A stretch of DNA of 64,000 bases, taken from NCBI RefSeq assembly GCF_903969135.1, contig NZ_LR824569.1, positions 558,001 through 622,000 on the forward strand, written 5' to 3'. The DNA comes from Chryseobacterium sp. JV274. GTDB taxonomy: Bacteria; Bacteroidota; Bacteroidia; Flavobacteriales; Weeksellaceae. The notes beneath the pieces are model-generated. The model searched no databases. It saw only the letters and a program-made list of their open reading frames with translations, and was not told the DNA's origin. Of this stretch, positions 61,866 to 64,000 are shown piece by piece; the first letter of the stretch is position 1, and every line of letters begins with the position of its first letter. A program made the translations under genes and the position numbers.

Positions 61866-62606
61866 TTAATCATTTCTAGTAAGAGTTAATTTGTAATTTC
61901 TTGCTACGTTTCCGTTATTTATTATATTGATCTGTCCTGCAGCTGGCATAGTTACAGTATAATTAAATGCTGTTGCATTACCACCATCACCACATCCCCC
62001 AAGACCTGGCCATGTCACAGCAACAGTATTCCTTGCTGTCTGAGCATATGTTGGGGAACCAAAAGTACTGGTTAAAAACCCATTTATTCCTTTAAGACCA
62101 TAATAACTATTAGACCCATAACTATGAACCAAGTAATTAACGGTAGTAGCATCATCACAACCGTTAACGGTTGTGATAGCAAGCATATATAAACCATTAG
62201 GGATACCTGTTAAATATGCAGCATTAACTCCAGCTCCAATAGAACCACTATTAGATCTTACCTCACCAGTAGTTGAACCTGCTTGCTTCATTACAACCCC
62301 TGTAGCATCTACATAAACAGAAGACAAAACAGTTCCTGATGAAGCAGAATTGATAGTTCTTATTCTTGCAGTCCCATTAACATCAAGAGTGTTAGTTGGA
62401 ACCGTTACCCCAATTCCCACAGTTCCGGCAGGAGTTACAGTAAAATCATTAGCCTGTTGAGCTGTGGAGGGAGCTCCTGTAGAAGGATTGTCTTTAGCTC
62501 CATCAACATGGAAAGTGCCTTGAGGGTTCGTCGTATTAATTCCTACTTGTGAATATGCTAATGATGAGATGATCAAAGAACATAAGAGAATAGTTTTTTT
62601 CCCCAT
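61866..62606 (-). CDS. Secreted Ser/Thr/Gly-rich protein with GINTTNPQ motif
   Basis: This 246-residue protein from Met at 62606 has a signal peptide (ILLCSLIISSLAYSQ) followed at once by VGINTTNPQGTFHVDGA, a phrase I know from many flavobacterial surface or tail-fibre-like proteins. The middle is low-complexity and the end resembles a beta-sandwich (GGCGDGGNATAFNYTVTMPAAGQINIINN). No clear sorting domain is seen. The frame extends to 62732, but the hydrophobic signal fixes the start. Function unknown. Confidence 0.8.
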   Translation of the reverse strand: MGKKTILLCSLIISSLAYSQVGINTTNPQGTFHVDGAKDNPSTGAPSTAQQANDFTVTPAGTVGIGVTVPTNTLDVNGTARIRTINSASSGTVLSSVYVDATGVVMKQAGSTTGEVRSNSGSIGAGVNAAYLTGIPNGLYMLAITTVNGCDDATTVNYLVHSYGSNSYYGLKGINGFLTSTFGSPTYAQTARNTVAVTWPGLGGCGDGGNATAFNYTVTMPAAGQINIINNGNVARNYKLTLTRND

Positions 62607-62844
62607 TACTATTTTTTTAATATTTAAGCCGCAATAATACAAAAAGAGTAAAATCACTTCTAAAAAACGCCTATTACATAGATATGACATGAAGTATAAC
62701 ACAAGTGTGCGGACTTCTGTAACATTTTTCATCGTTTGTTCAACTAATTAAAATCATATCCTTTACTCATTTGTGGTAAAATCTAAATGAGTAATTTTAG
62801 TTGTTGGGATATGACGTTGATAATACACCAAAATAAAACAGACT

Positions 62845-63450
62845 ATGAAAAAAATACTTTTCGCCTCTATCCTGGCTTTCTCCGTAATTTCCTGCAAAGA
62901 AAACAAATCACGGCAAGCTCCTATAGTAGAAAATGCAGTTGACAATGCTGAATCTTCAGTTTCAGGATCTATTAAGAAAAATGCCACATACTCACGTGGT
63001 GGAAACCTTGTTCATGAAATCTATGAGGAACTTATAAAAAATGATAAATCCTTACAGGAACTGGACAACAGAATAGAAAACATTCAAAAAGAAACCGAAA
63101 CCGCTATTTCGGAATATGATGATATTATCGGAAAATCAGAAATATACTATAATGATGCTACTACATTATCTAGCTCTGTAACCGATTCCATTATCAAAAA
63201 GCATATTGAAGAAGAAATAAAGGCAAGCTCTAAAAAATATGATGTAAAAACACAAGCTATCAGAGATCTCATCGGCAAAATAAAGGTGAATAAAGCAGTG
63301 CTTTATGATCAATATATTGTATTCAAAATCAGAAATACTCTTCCTGAAATTGAAAAATATCAAAATGCTCATCCTTTGAAAACGGACAGCCTTAACCAAT
63401 TTATCAATAAGCAGAATCAACTGCTGGGAGAATTGAAAAAATTAAAATAA
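62845..63450 (+). CDS. Lipoprotein with coiled-coil
   Basis: This 201-residue lipoprotein has a lipobox VISC (Cys at about 17), then a charged region (KENKSRQAPIVENAVDNAES) and a long helical part with heptad-like spacing (about 65-110 and 125-195, for example IENIQKETETAISEYDDIIGK). It is probably an envelope-anchored helical protein. No family recognised. The next gene, a GNAT enzyme, follows after 15 bases, so they may be co-transcribed. Confidence 0.8.
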   Translation: MKKILFASILAFSVISCKENKSRQAPIVENAVDNAESSVSGSIKKNATYSRGGNLVHEIYEELIKNDKSLQELDNRIENIQKETETAISEYDDIIGKSEIYYNDATTLSSSVTDSIIKKHIEEEIKASSKKYDVKTQAIRDLIGKIKVNKAVLYDQYIVFKIRNTLPEIEKYQNAHPLKTDSLNQFINKQNQLLGELKKLK

Positions 63451-63465
63451 ACACCATTACACCTC

Positions 63466-63966
63466 ATGAAATATACTACAAAATGGCTCACTGATAAAGC
63501 CCGCGTTAAAGAACTGGTAGACTTTTTTATTACCCATAAAACAGATTCTTATATTTCCCATGGCGAAATGATGTCCGGCAGAGCTATTGATTCCCATCAC
63601 TGGAATCCGGATCTTGAACTGATTCTTACCGAGCAGCTGATTACTGATTTTAATTCTGATGGCAGCTCCAAGCTGAATATTTTAATTGCAGAAAATGAAA
63701 ATGGGGAAATTGTTGGAATGATGGTTTTCAATGTGATCAACAGCCTTTTTAAAAAGTATGCAATTCTGGAGGATATGCTGCTGGATCAGTCTGTAAGAGG
63801 TCAGTCACTTGGAAGTAAGCTTTTGGAGAAAGCTATTCATGAATCTAAAGACTGGAATATCAGCTTTATCCTATTGGAAAGTGGGGTCAACAATCATGGA
63901 GCTCACAACTTTTTTAGTAAGTATGGTTTTAAAAAGGTATCGGAAAGCTATATTTTAACAATATAA
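63466..63966 (+). CDS. GNAT family N-acetyltransferase
   Basis: This 166-residue acetyltransferase has the acetyl-CoA pyrophosphate loop SVRGQSLGSKLLEKA (R/Q-x-x-G-x-G/S), preceded by the strand KYAILEDMLLDQ and followed by ILLESGVNNHGAHNFFSKYGFKKV, the classical GNAT end. It probably acetylates a small amine or protein N terminus; substrate unknown. It lies 15 bases after the lipoprotein gene. Confidence 0.9.
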   Translation: MKYTTKWLTDKARVKELVDFFITHKTDSYISHGEMMSGRAIDSHHWNPDLELILTEQLITDFNSDGSSKLNILIAENENGEIVGMMVFNVINSLFKKYAILEDMLLDQSVRGQSLGSKLLEKAIHESKDWNISFILLESGVNNHGAHNFFSKYGFKKVSESYILTI

Positions 63967-63974
63967 ATTTAAAT

Positions 63975-64000
63975 ATGCAGAATCAAATTTTAAAGGTAAA
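63975..64000 (+). CDS. Possible start of a further gene (truncated by window end)
   Basis: ATG at 63975 opens a frame MQNQILKV that runs off the window, 8 bases after the GNAT stop. Its identity cannot be judged. Confidence 0.3.

Noticed and set aside
61688..61879. 63-residue frame between rpoD and the secreted repeat protein
   Set aside because: It crosses the minus-strand terminator and the end of the gene at 61866 and has no recognisable domain or promoter.
62607..62732. N-terminal extension of the secreted repeat protein
   Set aside because: It would put 42 residues before the signal peptide, which would prevent export.

Overview
The window looks like a chromosomal segment of a Chryseobacterium-type flavobacterium (Bacteroidota, Weeksellaceae). 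The supporting evidence is AT-rich DNA, recurrent -7 boxes of the Bacteroidota form TAnnTTTG with a TTG near -33, few Shine-Dalgarno sequences, a short primary sigma factor (288 residues), a type IX secretion sorting domain, TssN (a Bacteroidota-only type VI secretion protein) and a class B1 metallo-beta-lactamase that reads like the IND/CGB enzymes of this genus. No rRNA, tRNA, CRISPR array, transposase or prophage was seen.

Layout. 1-4.7 kb: AraC regulator, a NUDIX hydrolase coupled to a small Cys-rich leader peptide, and several secreted or hypothetical proteins. 4.7-8.2 kb: a zinc-homeostasis block (Fur/Zur regulator, MerC-like membrane protein, COG0523 GTPase, alkaline phosphatase) tied together by three copies of one palindromic box. 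8.3-10.5 kb: MocR regulator divergent from an Asp/Glu racemase. 10.9-20.9 kb: a signalling and envelope-polymer locus made of a 1301-residue hybrid kinase, a stand-alone receiver, a membrane-anchored HEAT protein, a 1145-residue processive glycosyltransferase fused to an LtaS-like sulfatase-fold transferase, and a convergent YaiO-type outer-membrane protein. 21-28.3 kb: ExoIII, a LexA-like XRE repressor, a Gly-rich leader peptide, a DUF285/T9SS surface protein, an APH-like kinase and a HxlR-SDR-DoxX unit. 28.5-32 kb: a start-less peptide relic, a BamE-like lipoprotein, a TonB-receptor-like barrel and two unlisted Cys-rich leader peptides. 32.2-35.6 kb: two secreted peptidases and an epoxide-hydrolase-like enzyme. 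35.7-42.6 kb: Lrp and AraC regulators and a six-gene cluster (aldo/keto reductase, two secreted alpha/beta hydrolases, lipoprotein flavodoxin, CMD protein, cupin). 42.6-55 kb: mixed metabolic and stress genes, including an SRA-HNH modification-dependent nuclease, an ArsR-led operon and a DtxR/MntR regulator. 55.1-59 kb: the metallo-beta-lactamase and a three-gene type VI fragment (tssG-tssN-tssK). 59.5-64 kb: S1/P1 nuclease, rpoD, a secreted repeat protein, a lipoprotein and a GNAT enzyme.

Two sets of observations seem least described. The first is the kinase/receiver/HEAT/GT2-sulfatase/YaiO locus, which looks like a signal-gated machine for making and decorating a surface glycan. The second is a dispersed family of small peptides sharing an N-terminal leader (consensus L-S/D/N-R-x-x-L-K-x-I/V-x-G-G/N) with Cys-rich or Gly-rich cores. 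Five members are visible and one has lost its start codon. No maturation enzyme lies nearby, so any processing machinery would have to be encoded elsewhere.
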